From contig JAFDEK010000017.1 in the NCBI GenBank assembly GCA_019310385.1, positions 1-64,000 on the forward strand: DNA of 64,000 nucleotides. Reading direction: 5' to 3'. The position numbers and the translations under genes are program-made. The DNA is from Deltaproteobacteria bacterium (GTDB lineage Bacteria; Myxococcota_A; UBA9160; UBA4427). Below the pieces are notes generated by a model. It searched no databases. It saw only the letters and a list, made by a program, of their open reading frames with translations, and was not told where the DNA came from. Shown here in pieces: positions 1 to 8,627 of this stretch. How positions within the stretch are numbered: position 1 is the stretch's first letter; the number at the start of each line of letters is the position of its first letter.

Positions 1-85
1 CCTAAACCGCTGCAATCAAAGCATTTTCTCGCAGATGGAGTCATCTGTCGAGCGTTCCTCTCGAAGTCGCTTTCTGAAATCGACA

Positions 86-113
86 TTGATTTTCAATTTC
101 AGACTTTTATACT
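86..113 (+). promoter_or_regulatory. Candidate sigma70 promoter with overlapping Fur-like box for bfd-bfr
   Basis: A -35-like TTGATT (86-91) and a -10-like TATACT (108-113) are separated by 16 bp. The 15-mer at 87-101 (TGATTTTCAATTTCA) matches 10 of the 14 defined positions of the 7-1-7 Fur consensus TGATAATnATTATCA. It contains the perfect dyad ATTGA-TTT-TCAAT and lies inside the promoter core, where a repressor would block RNA polymerase. Iron-dependent control of bfd and bfr is known in other bacteria; Fur binding here is inference. Confidence 0.45.
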
Positions 114-239
114 GGACCCCGATTCAGGTGAGGGTTGGGCCGGTAGCCAGGCAGCTGGCGCCGAGGCTGGAAGAGAGCTGGAAGGCCGGAAGAAAGACAG
201 CCGGTAATTACCGGCAATGAAATGAAACGAGGGGCGAAG

Positions 240-458
240 ATGTTGGTCTGTCATTGCACCGGGGTTTCGGACCGCAAGATCCGCAAGGTGATCCGCTCGG
301 GCGCCGCCACGACCTCCGAGGTCGGCCGGGCCTGCGGCGCCGGGAACTGCTGCGGCGGCTGCGTCGAGAGGATCGACGAGCTCATCAACAACGAGCGGGC
401 CGCACATGAAGCCGTCAGCGCGCCCACCACCCCCTCCGTCGACCGTCCTCGCCTCTGA
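240..458 (+). CDS. bfd: Bacterioferritin-associated ferredoxin (BFD-like [2Fe-2S])
   Basis: This small (72 aa) [2Fe-2S] ferredoxin of the BFD family would bind bacterioferritin and reduce its stored ferric iron for release. The N-terminus MLVCHC gives two early cysteines (4 and 6). A second group, CGAGNCCGGC, supplies the C-x2-C pair at about residues 38 and 41, the usual BFD ligand layout. The start at 240 is preferred over an in-frame ATG at 222 because a GAGGGG ribosome-binding site lies about 7 nt upstream and because the family starts directly before the first Cys. A 20-residue Pro/Ala/Thr-rich tail extends beyond the domain. bfr follows 171 bp downstream, and the Fur-like promoter lies upstream. 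Confidence 0.85.
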   Translation: MLVCHCTGVSDRKIRKVIRSGAATTSEVGRACGAGNCCGGCVERIDELINNERAAHEAVSAPTTPSVDRPRL

Positions 459-629
459 GCCAATCCTCCCCGCCCCACCCCATCGCGGCGCGCCGCGCCA
501 GATCGCTTTCGCAAGCGAGAACCATCGAAATTGCCAGTCATTTTCAGTTGAGTCGACAGCGACCCGGCTCCGGGTAGCCTGTATCCCTCACCGACACAGA
601 AACGAAACGAAGAGCGGAGGGAACCCCCA

Positions 630-1100
630 GTGAAGGGCAACAGCGACATCATCGAGGCGCTCAACGACGTATTGACCGCGGAGCTCACCGCCATCAACCA
701 GTACTTCATCCACCACAAGATGTGCGAGAACTGGGGCTACAAGAAGCTCTCGGCCAAGAAGCGCGAGGAGTCCATCGAAGAGATGAACCACGCGGATCGC
801 GTAATCGAGCGCATCCTCTTCCTCGACGGCGTCCCCAACATGCAGCGGCTCTCGCCCGTCCGGGTCGGCGAGGACCCCATCGAGCAGCACAAGCTCGACC
901 TCGCCCTCGAGCTCGACGCGGTGAGTCGTCTCAACGAGGCCGTCTCCCTCGCGCGCGAGAAGGGCGACAGCGGATCCCGCGACCTCTTCGAAGACATCCT
1001 CAAGGAAGAAGAGGAGTCCGTCGACTGGCACGAGGCCCAGCTCCACATCGTGGAAGAGATCGGCAAGGAGCCCTACCTCGCCGAGCAGATCCACGACTGA
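630..1100 (+). CDS. bfr: Bacterioferritin with an altered ferroxidase site
   Basis: This 156-residue four-helix ferritin-like protein would assemble into a 24-mer that oxidises and stores iron. Length and sequence match bacterioferritin from end to end. Ligands E18, Y25, E51, H54, E94 and E127 and the haem-binding M52 sit at the canonical positions. The ferroxidase ligand His130 of E. coli Bfr is Ser here (context EEEESVDW), while a His appears at 134, one helical turn later. The GTG start at 630 has a GGAGG site about 8 nt upstream. It is downstream of bfd on the same strand. An alternative is a catalytically weak Bfr subunit that works with a second paralog elsewhere. Confidence 0.93.
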   Translation: MKGNSDIIEALNDVLTAELTAINQYFIHHKMCENWGYKKLSAKKREESIEEMNHADRVIERILFLDGVPNMQRLSPVRVGEDPIEQHKLDLALELDAVSRLNEAVSLAREKGDSGSRDLFEDILKEEEESVDWHEAQLHIVEEIGKEPYLAEQIHD

Positions 1101-1145
1101 CACCCGGGAAGCGGGCCGTGCGTCGCTGGGGTCACTTCTCGGGCG

Positions 1146-2264
1146 TCACTTCCCGGGCATCGGTGAGCCAACCCGGCTGAAGCGTCCAATGCGATCGCCC
1201 GCGAAGGTGCCGATGAAGAACTCACCGTCGACCTCGACGACCGAGGAGGCTGCACCAGTGGCCGTCGCGGGGTGATCGAGCAGCACCCGCGTCTCCAGGC
1301 TGCGCGGGTCCACCTCGACGATGGAGAAGGGCAGCGCGCAGGTCCCGCCCTCGACGCTCCCGCAGCCGATCGCGTCTCCGACGCCGCCGGACTGCCCTGC
1401 GACGAGCAGGGCTCCCGATTCACTCCAGCTGAGATTGTCGGGGTTGTGGGGCAGCGCAACGGAATCACGTTGCCAGCCGCCGGCGCCGTCCGGCCGCAAG
1501 CGCGTCAGGCGGCGCGAGCCCCATTCGCTGAAGTAGACCTCACCTGCCGCGGAGTCGACCGCGATCCCATTGGGCCCGCTGCCGCGCCCGCCCTCGAGCT
1601 CCCGCCAGCCCGCTTCTCGCCGCCACTCGTAGACCCCGCCCGTCTCGCGGCCGAGCAGGATGCGGACCAGGCCGGGCAGGGCCGCTGGGAATTCACTGGA
1701 CGACATCATCTTCGTCACCATCAGCCCGCCGTTCGCCAGGGCGACGACGTCGTTGGCCCAGACCTTCGGCGGCGTCTCCACGCAGCCGCGCCAGGTGAGG
1801 GACGGGCGGCCCCCCGGTGTGGTGATTTCGAAGAGCTCGATGGCTTCGCGCCCGCCGTGGCGTACCACCGCGAGCCGCAAATCCCCGTTCGCGTCGCTGT
1901 GCAGATCGATGCCATGGGGAGCGAAGGCCGCCGCATCGGGCGGGCCGGGGCAGTCAGCCGCCCCCCATGTCGGGTGCCGCGCAGCCGCCGCGGCCGCTGC
2001 ACTCCCGGCAGCCGGGAAGAGCTCGATCACCTCGCCGTCTACGATGCGAAGCCCCACGAGGCTGCCCGAAGACCCGCCCGGCTCCGCCATCTGGCTCACG
2101 ATCAGCCATTCGCCACCCGGCAGCACGGCAAGATCCTCGGGGTTCTGGAGGCCGCAGATGGGGGTGACACCATCGGCCGGAATGCAGTCCGACAGCTTGT
2201 CCGGGGCCCCGCCGCAGGCAAGGGCCAGCCAGCAGAGCAAGGCGATGCAGACAGTCGTGCGCAT
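1146..2264 (-). CDS. Paraoxonase/arylesterase-like beta-propeller lipoprotein
   Basis: This predicted 372-aa lipoprotein has a signal segment ending in the lipobox LALAC. The ATG at 2264 is chosen over an upstream ATG at 2336 because it places the signal peptide at the N-terminus and has a GGGGAG site about 7 nt upstream. The body shows signatures of six-bladed calcium-dependent propellers of the paraoxonase (PON)/SMP-30 type: PHGIDL, WANDVVAL, GPNGIAV, HNPDNLSW, and a C-terminal blade resembling the PON end (SSVVEVDGEFFIGTF). Known relatives hydrolyse lactones or aryl esters; the substrate here cannot be told. It is convergent with bfr, 45 bp away. An Ala run lies near residue 85. Confidence 0.65.
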   Translation of the reverse strand: MRTTVCIALLCWLALACGGAPDKLSDCIPADGVTPICGLQNPEDLAVLPGGEWLIVSQMAEPGGSSGSLVGLRIVDGEVIELFPAAGSAAAAAAARHPTWGAADCPGPPDAAAFAPHGIDLHSDANGDLRLAVVRHGGREAIELFEITTPGGRPSLTWRGCVETPPKVWANDVVALANGGLMVTKMMSSSEFPAALPGLVRILLGRETGGVYEWRREAGWRELEGGRGSGPNGIAVDSAAGEVYFSEWGSRRLTRLRPDGAGGWQRDSVALPHNPDNLSWSESGALLVAGQSGGVGDAIGCGSVEGGTCALPFSIVEVDPRSLETRVLLDHPATATGAASSVVEVDGEFFIGTFAGDRIGRFSRVGSPMPGK

Positions 2265-2469
2265 TTCGACTCCCCCTGCGACCCGTCGGGTCTGCGTCGC
2301 GCTGGCACACCCCTGGTGTGAGGAGCACCAGCGCACGACACTTCGTGCGGGCAGCGAGCGTAGGAGATCCCGCGGCGACCGGCCCGCGGACCGGACCGAC
2401 GCGGCAGCAGTCGCAGTACGGCGCAGCCGGTTCCTCGGAGGACCTGCCGCGGGGTGGAGGATGCGGGCC

Positions 2470-2952
2470 GTGAAGCCCTGGCTGGACGATAGCGATGACC
2501 CGAGGTGCTACTTCGCCTACGGGTCGAACATGAGCTCGCGGCGCCTGCTGGCGCGCATCCCTGCGGCGTCGGCGCTCGGGCGAGCCCGCTGCTCGGGCTA
2601 TCGCGTCGTCTGCAACAAGCCCTCATTGGACGGCTCCGGCAAGGCGAACCTCGTCGAATCCCCCGCAGCCGCAGTGTGGGGCGTGGTGTATCGGGTCGCC
2701 CGCGAAGATTGGCTGGAGCTCGACCGCTACGAGCCCGGCTATACGCGACATCTCTGCCGCGTAGGGCTCGACGACGGCTCGATCGTGAGGGCGGGCGTCT
2801 ACCTGTGGCTGGGTGAGCCGACCGTCGAGGCCGCCTGGGACTGGTACCGGGACCACCTACTCCACGGCGCCCGCGAGCACGGCCTTCCCCACGGCGCGAT
2901 CGAGCAGATCCGCTCCTGGGCGACCCGCCGCGATCCCAAACGCAGTCGCTGA
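2470..2952 (+). CDS. Gamma-glutamylcyclotransferase-like protein
   Basis: A protein of about 160 aa of the gamma-glutamylcyclotransferase (GGCT/AIG2) fold, which releases 5-oxoproline from gamma-glutamyl amines. The substrate-binding YxxGSNM signature is present as CYFAYGSNM near residue 15. The family's central LDxYE element appears as LELDRYEPGYTR, whose Glu is the usual catalytic acid. A GGAGG box abuts an ATG at 2461, but it is spaced 9 nt from the GTG at 2470, so 2470 is preferred; 2461 would add three residues. No operon partner: the neighbours on either side run on the opposite strand. Confidence 0.8.
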   Translation: MKPWLDDSDDPRCYFAYGSNMSSRRLLARIPAASALGRARCSGYRVVCNKPSLDGSGKANLVESPAAAVWGVVYRVAREDWLELDRYEPGYTRHLCRVGLDDGSIVRAGVYLWLGEPTVEAAWDWYRDHLLHGAREHGLPHGAIEQIRSWATRRDPKRSR

Positions 2953-3001
2953 CGAGCTCCAGCACCGGACGACGGCGTGGATCCGCGCCGCGCCCGACAG
3001 C

Positions 3002-4150
3002 TCAGCCGAGGCGCCGGGCCAGGAGCGACATGGCATCGCTGATCTGCTCCGGCGGCGCCGCCGTGTAACAGACCCGCACCCAGTCCGCGTAGGCCTCGCC
3101 GCACGAGGCTCCGGGCGCAACGAGCACCCCGTCCTCGAAGCAGTCGGCGAGAAAGCCCGCCATGCCGCGTTCGTCGAGCTTGCGCGATGCATCGAGGAAG
3201 AAGAAGGTCGATCCCTCGGGCGGATCGATGCCCAGAAGCTTCGCCGAAGCGTCGCCGGCCTCGCGGTAGAGCGCACGGGCCCGCTCGATCCAGGAAGCGC
3301 CGCCGCTCAGGGCCGCAAGGGCCGCGAGCTGCCCGGCTGTCGGCGCTGCGTAGAAGGTATGGGTCGCGACCTTGCGCGCCTGCTCGAGCAGCGCCTCCGG
3401 TCCTACGACGTAGCCCACCCGGTTGCCCGCCATCCCGTAGGCCTTCGAGAAGGAGAAGGCCGAGAGGGTCCGCTCGGGAGCGAAGCGCGCCATGGAGCAA
3501 TGCTCGCCGCGATAGACGAGCTCTTCGTACACCTCGTCGGAGAGCAGCCACAGGTCCTCACGGCGGGCCAGCTCTGCGAGGGCAGCCAGCCAGCTCTCGG
3601 GCAGCACCCGGCCGGTGGGATTCGAGGGCGTGGAGACGTAGAGCGCCACGCTGCGGGGGCTCATCCGCTCCGCCACGGCCTCGAGGGCGCCTTCGACGTC
3701 GCTCACGCGATCGTAGAAGGGCACCTCGACGGGCACTCCGCCAAAGAGCTGCACGATGCCGCGGATCAAGGGCCAGAAGGGAGCGAGGATCAGCACCTCG
3801 TCGCCCGGCTCGAGGATGGCGCCGAGCGCGCAGGCCAGGCCCCCGGTTGCACCCGCGCTGACCAGCAGGGACTCGCGCTCGCAGGCGAAGCCATTACGGG
3901 CGCGCACCTTCTCCACCAGGGCATCCACGAGCGGGGCGATTCCCTGGGTGTTGCAGTAGCGGTGCATCCCCGGGTGCTCCTCGACCCGAAGATCCTCCAT
4001 GCGCCCGCCCTCGAAGGGCTCCATCCAGGTGTCACCCACGTGAAGGGGATGGACGCGGCGCCCCGCCGCGGCCGCCTGGTCCGCAAAGGGCGAATAGACG
4101 GCTCCGGGCATGGCGTTGACGTTGGCTGAGAAGCGCGGCCGTCGAGGCAT
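3002..4150 (-). CDS. PLP-dependent class I/II aminotransferase
   Basis: A 382-aa fold-type I aminotransferase that would swap an amino group between an amino acid and a 2-oxo acid using pyridoxal phosphate. The PLP-lysine context SFSKAYGMAGNRVGY is intact, preceded by the STPSNPTG motif (Asn contacting PLP) and SDEVYEEL (Asp to the pyridine nitrogen). The ATG at 4150 has a GGAG site about 8 nt upstream and is preferred over the GTG at 4192. The substrate cannot be assigned; the sequence is aspartate/kynurenine-aminotransferase-like. The epimerase gene upstream runs the same way, 72 bp away, so they may be co-transcribed. Confidence 0.85.
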   Translation of the reverse strand: MPRRPRFSANVNAMPGAVYSPFADQAAAAGRRVHPLHVGDTWMEPFEGGRMEDLRVEEHPGMHRYCNTQGIAPLVDALVEKVRARNGFACERESLLVSAGATGGLACALGAILEPGDEVLILAPFWPLIRGIVQLFGGVPVEVPFYDRVSDVEGALEAVAERMSPRSVALYVSTPSNPTGRVLPESWLAALAELARREDLWLLSDEVYEELVYRGEHCSMARFAPERTLSAFSFSKAYGMAGNRVGYVVGPEALLEQARKVATHTFYAAPTAGQLAALAALSGGASWIERARALYREAGDASAKLLGIDPPEGSTFFFLDASRKLDERGMAGFLADCFEDGVLVAPGASCGEAYADWVRVCYTAAPPEQISDAMSLLARRLG

Positions 4151-4222
4151 CGTGGGTCTCCGCAGCTGGGGGATGAATGGAAGGGGAGCCACCGCGAGCG
4201 CGGCGCCCAGACGGTCGGGGCT

Positions 4223-5077
4223 TCAGTCCCCTTCCCGTAGCAGCGCCTCATAGCCCTCGCGATAGCTCGGGTAGCGAAAGCGGTAGCCGGTGGCGAGCAG
4301 GCGCGCGTTGCGGCAGCGCTTGCTGCCGGTGCCGCGGCGCGCGGCGCTGCTCGTCTCCCCTTCCGGGGGATAGGGCCGGCCCAGGCGATCGGCCAACCAG
4401 CACAAGACCTCGGACTCGTCGGCGGGCTCGCCGTCGACGCCCAGGTAGAGGTTCTCGGGCTCTGACGCCCGGGTCATGAGATGACGCAGCGCACCGGCGG
4501 CGTCGTATCGGTGGATGCGGTTCGTGTAGTGCGGGGGTCCGGGACGGCGCAGCGCCGTTCCGCCCCGCACGCGCTCGATCAGGCTGGTGCGGCCCGGCCC
4601 GTAGATTCCACCCAGGCGCAGCACCGTTGCGGGAAAGGAGCTTGCCAGCAGGAGACGCTCGCTCAGGAGCAGGATGTCGCCGCTGAAGCGCGTGGGCGCC
4701 GTGACGGACTCTTCGTCGACCCATTCGCCGCGCTTCTGCGCGTACACCGAGGTGCTGGAGGTGAAGAAGACCCTGCGAGGACGCTCGCCCTGCTCGCCGA
4801 GGGCGCGCAGCAGGTTTCCGATACCGTCGAGGTAGGTGGAGCGGTAGGCCATCTCGTCCCGGGACTTCGCGCCCGCGGTGAAGAAGGCGAAGTCGATGCC
4901 TTCGGGCAGGCCGCCCAGGGTCTCGGCGCGGGTCAGATCGCCGCGCACCGGACGAATGCCTTCGGGCAGCCCCGCGGCGCCGCGCCTCAACCCCCAGACC
5001 TGATGGCCGTCTGCGACCAGCATCTGGCCGAGAATGCCGCCCACGTAGCCACAGCCTGCGATGAGTACCCGCGCCAT
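4223..5077 (-). CDS. NAD(P)-dependent epimerase, YeeZ-like extended SDR
   Basis: A 284-aa Rossmann protein starting MARVLIAGCGYVGGILG, the GCGYxG nucleotide-binding loop typical of YeeZ-like NAD-dependent epimerase/dehydratases. The active-site region FFTSSTSVYAQ (Ser and Tyr) and LRLGGIYGPGR fit the extended SDR family. The Tyr-x3-Lys reads YAQKR, so the catalytic Lys is present. The start is the ATG at 5077; upstream codons extend open but have no family homology. It is divergent from the amidotransferase gene at 5147, 69 bp away. Function beyond SDR chemistry is unknown. Confidence 0.75.
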   Translation of the reverse strand: MARVLIAGCGYVGGILGQMLVADGHQVWGLRRGAAGLPEGIRPVRGDLTRAETLGGLPEGIDFAFFTAGAKSRDEMAYRSTYLDGIGNLLRALGEQGERPRRVFFTSSTSVYAQKRGEWVDEESVTAPTRFSGDILLLSERLLLASSFPATVLRLGGIYGPGRTSLIERVRGGTALRRPGPPHYTNRIHRYDAAGALRHLMTRASEPENLYLGVDGEPADESEVLCWLADRLGRPYPPEGETSSAARRGTGSKRCRNARLLATGYRFRYPSYREGYEALLREGD

Positions 5078-5146
5078 GGGCGTAGGATGCCGCAGAGCGC
5101 CTCCCGACACACCCGCCGCGGGCACAGGGACCCTATACTGCGCGCC

Positions 5147-5920
5147 ATGCGGCCCCTCATCGGCATTCCCCAGTGCCTGGACGATCGTGGCCGCTGGCGT
5201 CCGGGTCGCCGCTACCTCTATCTCGACCACGCCTATGCGCGCGCCGTCGCGGCGGCTGGCGGCATCGCCTTGCATCTTCCTCTGCAGGGCGTTCCCCTGC
5301 AGGACAGCACGAGCTCCGGCGACGACGAGGTGGTCCGGCGGCTCGTGTCCGGACTGGACGGCCTGCTCCTGCCGGGGGGCGACGACTTGCTTCCCGAGAG
5401 TCCGCCGCCGGAGATCTCCTTCGACCCCGCGCCACCCGAGCAGATCGCCTTCGACCGCGCCCTGCTCGCCGCGGCCCTGACGCGGGGGATCCCGGTCTTG
5501 GGGATCTGTTACGGCGAGCAGCTGCTCGCTATACACTTTGGCGGATCACTCCACCACCACCTGCCCCTGGATCTCCCCGAGGCCTCGCGTCACGACCTGG
5601 GCGTCGGCGGCGGCCGCCACGAGGTCGTGGTCGAGGCCGGCACCCGACTCGCCGAGGCCATCGGCGGCGGCCGCGAGATCTCGGTGAACAGCCGCCACCA
5701 CCAGGCCGTCGCGGAGCCGGGCCGCGGGATGCGGGTCTGCGCCCGCGCCCGCGACGGGGTGATCGAGGGCATCGAGCGCGAGGGGGAGGACTTCTGTCTC
5801 GGCGTGCAGTGGCATCCGGAGGACCTCGAGGAGCCTCACGCCGCGACTCTCTTCCGGGCCTTCGTCGAAGCCGCCCGGCGCCGTGCCAGGGACCGGGACG
5901 AAGGCCCGGCTACGGGATAA
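5147..5920 (+). CDS. Gamma-glutamyl-gamma-aminobutyrate hydrolase-like class I glutamine amidotransferase (peptidase C26)
   Basis: A 257-aa PuuD-type enzyme that hydrolyses gamma-glutamyl amides. The nucleophile is in GICYGEQLLA, replacing the commoner GICRGxQ, and the His/Glu of the triad are in VQWHPEDLEE. The family's oxyanion and ligand loop LLLPGGDDL is present. There is no clear ribosome-binding site; instead a -10-like TATACT (5134-5139) lies 7 nt before the ATG, suggesting a leaderless mRNA. An acyltransferase gene follows 9 bp downstream, so the two may form an operon. The in vivo substrate is unknown. Confidence 0.83.
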   Translation: MRPLIGIPQCLDDRGRWRPGRRYLYLDHAYARAVAAAGGIALHLPLQGVPLQDSTSSGDDEVVRRLVSGLDGLLLPGGDDLLPESPPPEISFDPAPPEQIAFDRALLAAALTRGIPVLGICYGEQLLAIHFGGSLHHHLPLDLPEASRHDLGVGGGRHEVVVEAGTRLAEAIGGGREISVNSRHHQAVAEPGRGMRVCARARDGVIEGIEREGEDFCLGVQWHPEDLEEPHAATLFRAFVEAARRRARDRDEGPATG

Positions 5921-5929
5921 CATGGACCG

Positions 5930-6724
5930 ATGATCCGCTTCGGCTTTTCGCTGTTCTTCTGGACCTTCATCACGGCGAGCTCACTTGCGCTCTTCCCGGT
6001 TGCGGTCCTGCTGTGGGCGATGACCGGGCCCTTCGACCGCCGCAAGGTGCTGCTGCACCGCTTCACCTGCTTCTGGGCCTCGCTCTACTCCTGGTTCAAT
6101 CCCGCATGGCCCGTCACGGTGACGGGGCGCGAAAAGATCCCCCGCGATCAGGCCTGCGTGATGGTCGCGAACCATCTCTCCCTGGTCGACATCCTGATCC
6201 TCTTCCGGCTCCAGACCCACTTCAAGTGGGTATCGAAGTCGGAGAACTTCAGAGTCCCCTTCATCGGCTGGAACATGTCCCTCAACGACTACATCCAGCT
6301 GAAGCGCGGAGACAAGGCCAGCGTTCTCCGGATGATGCGCCACTGCGAGCAAACCCTCGCCGCGGGCAGCTCGGTCATGATGTTCCCGGAAGGGACCCGC
6401 TCCCCGACCGGCCGCATGCGCTCCTTCAAGACGGGGGCCTTCGAGATGGCGCTGAAGGCGCGCACCCCCATCCTGCCCATCGTGATCCACGGCACCGCGG
6501 ACGCGCTCCCCAAGCGCGGCTTCGTGCTGCAGGGACGCCACCCCATTCGCATCGAGGTGCTCGACCTCATCCCCTACGAGAGCTTCGCGGACAAGAGCGT
6601 CGAGGAGCTCACCCGGGACGTACGCAACGTAATCGCCGAGCACGTGGTCACGGACGGGGGCGACGCCGTGGCGCCCCGCTCCAAGCGGGCCGCACGAGCG
6701 GCGCGTGCGGCGGCCGAAGCATGA
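5930..6724 (+). CDS. plsC: 1-acyl-sn-glycerol-3-phosphate acyltransferase family protein
   Basis: A 264-aa membrane-associated acyltransferase that would acylate lysophosphatidic acid or a related acceptor in phospholipid synthesis. An N-terminal hydrophobic segment (about residues 5-30) is followed by the catalytic NHLSLVDI (the NHx4D motif) and the glycerophosphate-binding FPEGTRSPTGRMRSF. A third block reads LPIVIHGT. The C-terminus is Arg/Ala-rich. The stop overlaps the ATG of an SDR remnant by 4 bp. No clear SD precedes the ATG; a TAACAT hexamer lies 6 nt upstream. plsC is a family-level name; paralogs are common. Confidence 0.85.
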   Translation: MIRFGFSLFFWTFITASSLALFPVAVLLWAMTGPFDRRKVLLHRFTCFWASLYSWFNPAWPVTVTGREKIPRDQACVMVANHLSLVDILILFRLQTHFKWVSKSENFRVPFIGWNMSLNDYIQLKRGDKASVLRMMRHCEQTLAAGSSVMMFPEGTRSPTGRMRSFKTGAFEMALKARTPILPIVIHGTADALPKRGFVLQGRHPIRIEVLDLIPYESFADKSVEELTRDVRNVIAEHVVTDGGDAVAPRSKRAARAARAAAEA

Positions 6725-6843
6725 TCCTCGACCGCTTCAAGCTCACGGACCGGGTCGCCCTGGTGACGGGAAGCGGCAAGATCCTCCAGGTGGATGGCGG
6801 CACCGAGGCCCCCGCCATCACAGTGCCGACGCCGCCGCTCTGA
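6721..6843 (+). pseudogene. Short-chain dehydrogenase remnant (N-terminus joined to C-terminus)
   Basis: A 40-codon frame whose first half (residues 1-20, ending VALVTGSGK) is a typical SDR N-terminus with the start of the TGxxxGxG loop. Its second half (from ILQVDGGTEAP) is a typical SDR C-terminus, where the DGG element precedes the tail. About 200 central residues, including the catalytic Ser-Tyr-Lys, are missing, and the joint is in frame. The ATG overlaps the plsC stop in ATGA, so the intact ancestor was probably translationally coupled to plsC. No enzymatic function is possible for the fragment alone. Confidence 0.7.
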
Positions 6844-6891
6844 AGCCGCGCCACGCAATTACGAGCCCTGTCACGCGCCCGAGGAGACGCC

Positions 6892-8586
6892 ATGATCCTG
6901 CTCGATCCCAAGAACCACGATCGCCCCTATCCCGACTCGCGTTCCTCCGAGCTCATGCGCAAGACCATCGGCTTCTTCGAGGGTAAGGGGAAGGCGAAGC
7001 TGCTCGAGGACTACTATGCCCGCCCCTGGTACGCGGACTTCCTCGAGTTCGTGAAGAGGGAGCGCATCTTCGCCTCCATGTGCACGCCCGCCGGCGAGGG
7101 CGCTGCAGATACGCGTTGGGACACCTGGCGCAATTGCGAGTTCGCCGAGATCCTCGGCTTCTACGGTCTCCAGTACTGGTACACCTGGCAGGTCTCGATT
7201 CTCGGTCTCGGACCGATCTGGATGAGCGGCAACGAAGCGCTGCGAAAACGCGCCGCCGCGGCGCTCGAGGACGGCGGCGTCTTTGCCTTTGGCCTCTCCG
7301 AGCAGACCCACGGCGCCGACATCTACTCCACCGACATGGTGCTCAGCCGCGACGGGGATGGCTGGAGAGCTAACGGACGCAAGTACTACATCGGGAACGG
7401 CAACGAGGCCGCCATCGTATCCACCTTCGGCCGCTTCGCGGACAGCGACGACTACGTCTTCTTCGCCGCCGACCCGAGCCACCCGAGCTACCACCTCGTC
7501 AAGAACGTGGTGGCGAGCCAGAACTACGTCTCCGAGTTCGAGCTGCGCGACTACCCCGTAGCGGAGGCCGACATCATGCACCGCGGCCGCGCGGCCTGGG
7601 ACGCGGCGCTCAATACCGTGAACATCGGGAAGTACAACCTGGGATGGGCATCCATCGGCATCTGCACCCACGCCCTCTACGAGGCGATCTCCCACGCACA
7701 CAACCGGAAGCTCTACGGCATGCGGGTGACCGACATGTCCCACGTGCGCCGCATGTTCGTCGAGGGCCATGCGCGCCTCGTCGCCATGAAGCTCTTCGCC
7801 CTGCGCGCGGCCGACTACATGCGCAGCGCCTCGCCGGAGGACCGTCGCTACCTGCTCTACAACCCCATGGTCAAGATGAAGGTCACCACCCAGGGAGAAG
7901 CCGTGATCGACCTGCTCTGGGACGCCATCGCGGCAAAGGGCTTCGAGAAGGACATGTACTTCAGCCAGGCGGCCATCGACATCCGGGCGCTCCCCAAGCT
8001 CGAAGGAACCGTGCACGTCAACATCGCGCTGATCGCGAAGTTCATGCCCAATTTCTTCTTCGCTCCCGCGGAGTACCCGGAGATCGGACGTCAGGATCAC
8101 GAGCGCAAAGACGACTTCCTCTTCGATCAGGGGAGCGCCCGGGGCCTGGGCCAGATCCGCTTCCACGATTACCGGCACGCATTCGCGGGTGTCGATCTGC
8201 CGAACGTACGCGTCTTCTTCGAGCAGACCGAGAAATTCCGCGACATGCTGGCGGAAGCGCCCCCCGGTCCCGATCAGATGAAGGACGTCGACTTCCTCCT
8301 GGCCGGGGGCGAGATCTTCGCCCTTGTCGTCTACGCCCAGCTCATCCTCGAGAACGCCCGTCTCTACGACATCGGCGACGACCCCCTCGACCAGATCTTC
8401 GAATTCATGGTTCGCGACCTGTCGAAGTACGCCCTCCAGCTGCTGGGCCAGCCGAGCAGCAGCGACGCGCAGATCGCCGCGTGCCGGGAGATGATGCGCA
8501 AGCCCCATCACGACCCGGAGCGCTACGAGCGCGTGTGGCGCGAGCAGGTGGAGCCGCTGGACGGCGCCTATGCGATGAATCCCTGA
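6892..8586 (+). CDS. Acyl-CoA dehydrogenase, long form (564 aa)
   Basis: A flavoprotein of the acyl-CoA dehydrogenase superfamily that would oxidise an acyl-CoA to the 2-enoyl-CoA. At 564 aa it is longer than the usual 380-aa enzymes, with extra N- and C-terminal sections. The FAD/substrate region FAFGLSEQTHGADIYSTD corresponds to the family's TEPxxGSD motif. WRANGRKYYIGNG matches the family's G-x-K-xYI-TNG block. Helical C-terminal residues such as FEKDMYFSQAAIDIRAL follow, and LEGTVHVNIAL replaces the normal GGTxxIxR region. The start is the ATG at 6892. It is convergent with menE, 41 bp away. Substrate unknown. Confidence 0.82.
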   Translation: MILLDPKNHDRPYPDSRSSELMRKTIGFFEGKGKAKLLEDYYARPWYADFLEFVKRERIFASMCTPAGEGAADTRWDTWRNCEFAEILGFYGLQYWYTWQVSILGLGPIWMSGNEALRKRAAAALEDGGVFAFGLSEQTHGADIYSTDMVLSRDGDGWRANGRKYYIGNGNEAAIVSTFGRFADSDDYVFFAADPSHPSYHLVKNVVASQNYVSEFELRDYPVAEADIMHRGRAAWDAALNTVNIGKYNLGWASIGICTHALYEAISHAHNRKLYGMRVTDMSHVRRMFVEGHARLVAMKLFALRAADYMRSASPEDRRYLLYNPMVKMKVTTQGEAVIDLLWDAIAAKGFEKDMYFSQAAIDIRALPKLEGTVHVNIALIAKFMPNFFFAPAEYPEIGRQDHERKDDFLFDQGSARGLGQIRFHDYRHAFAGVDLPNVRVFFEQTEKFRDMLAEAPPGPDQMKDVDFLLAGGEIFALVVYAQLILENARLYDIGDDPLDQIFEFMVRDLSKYALQLLGQPSSSDAQIAACREMMRKPHHDPERYERVWREQVEPLDGAYAMNP

Positions 8587-8627
8587 GACGCCGCCCGACG
8601 GCGTCCCGCCACGCTCCGCGCAAGCCC

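Noticed and set aside
35-220. 61-codon frame at the left edge
   Set aside because: It overlaps the bfd promoter and shows no family features or ribosome-binding site.
2265-2336. Longer start for the paraoxonase-like protein at 2336
   Set aside because: It would bury the signal peptide and lipobox; the ATG at 2264 has a good ribosome-binding site.
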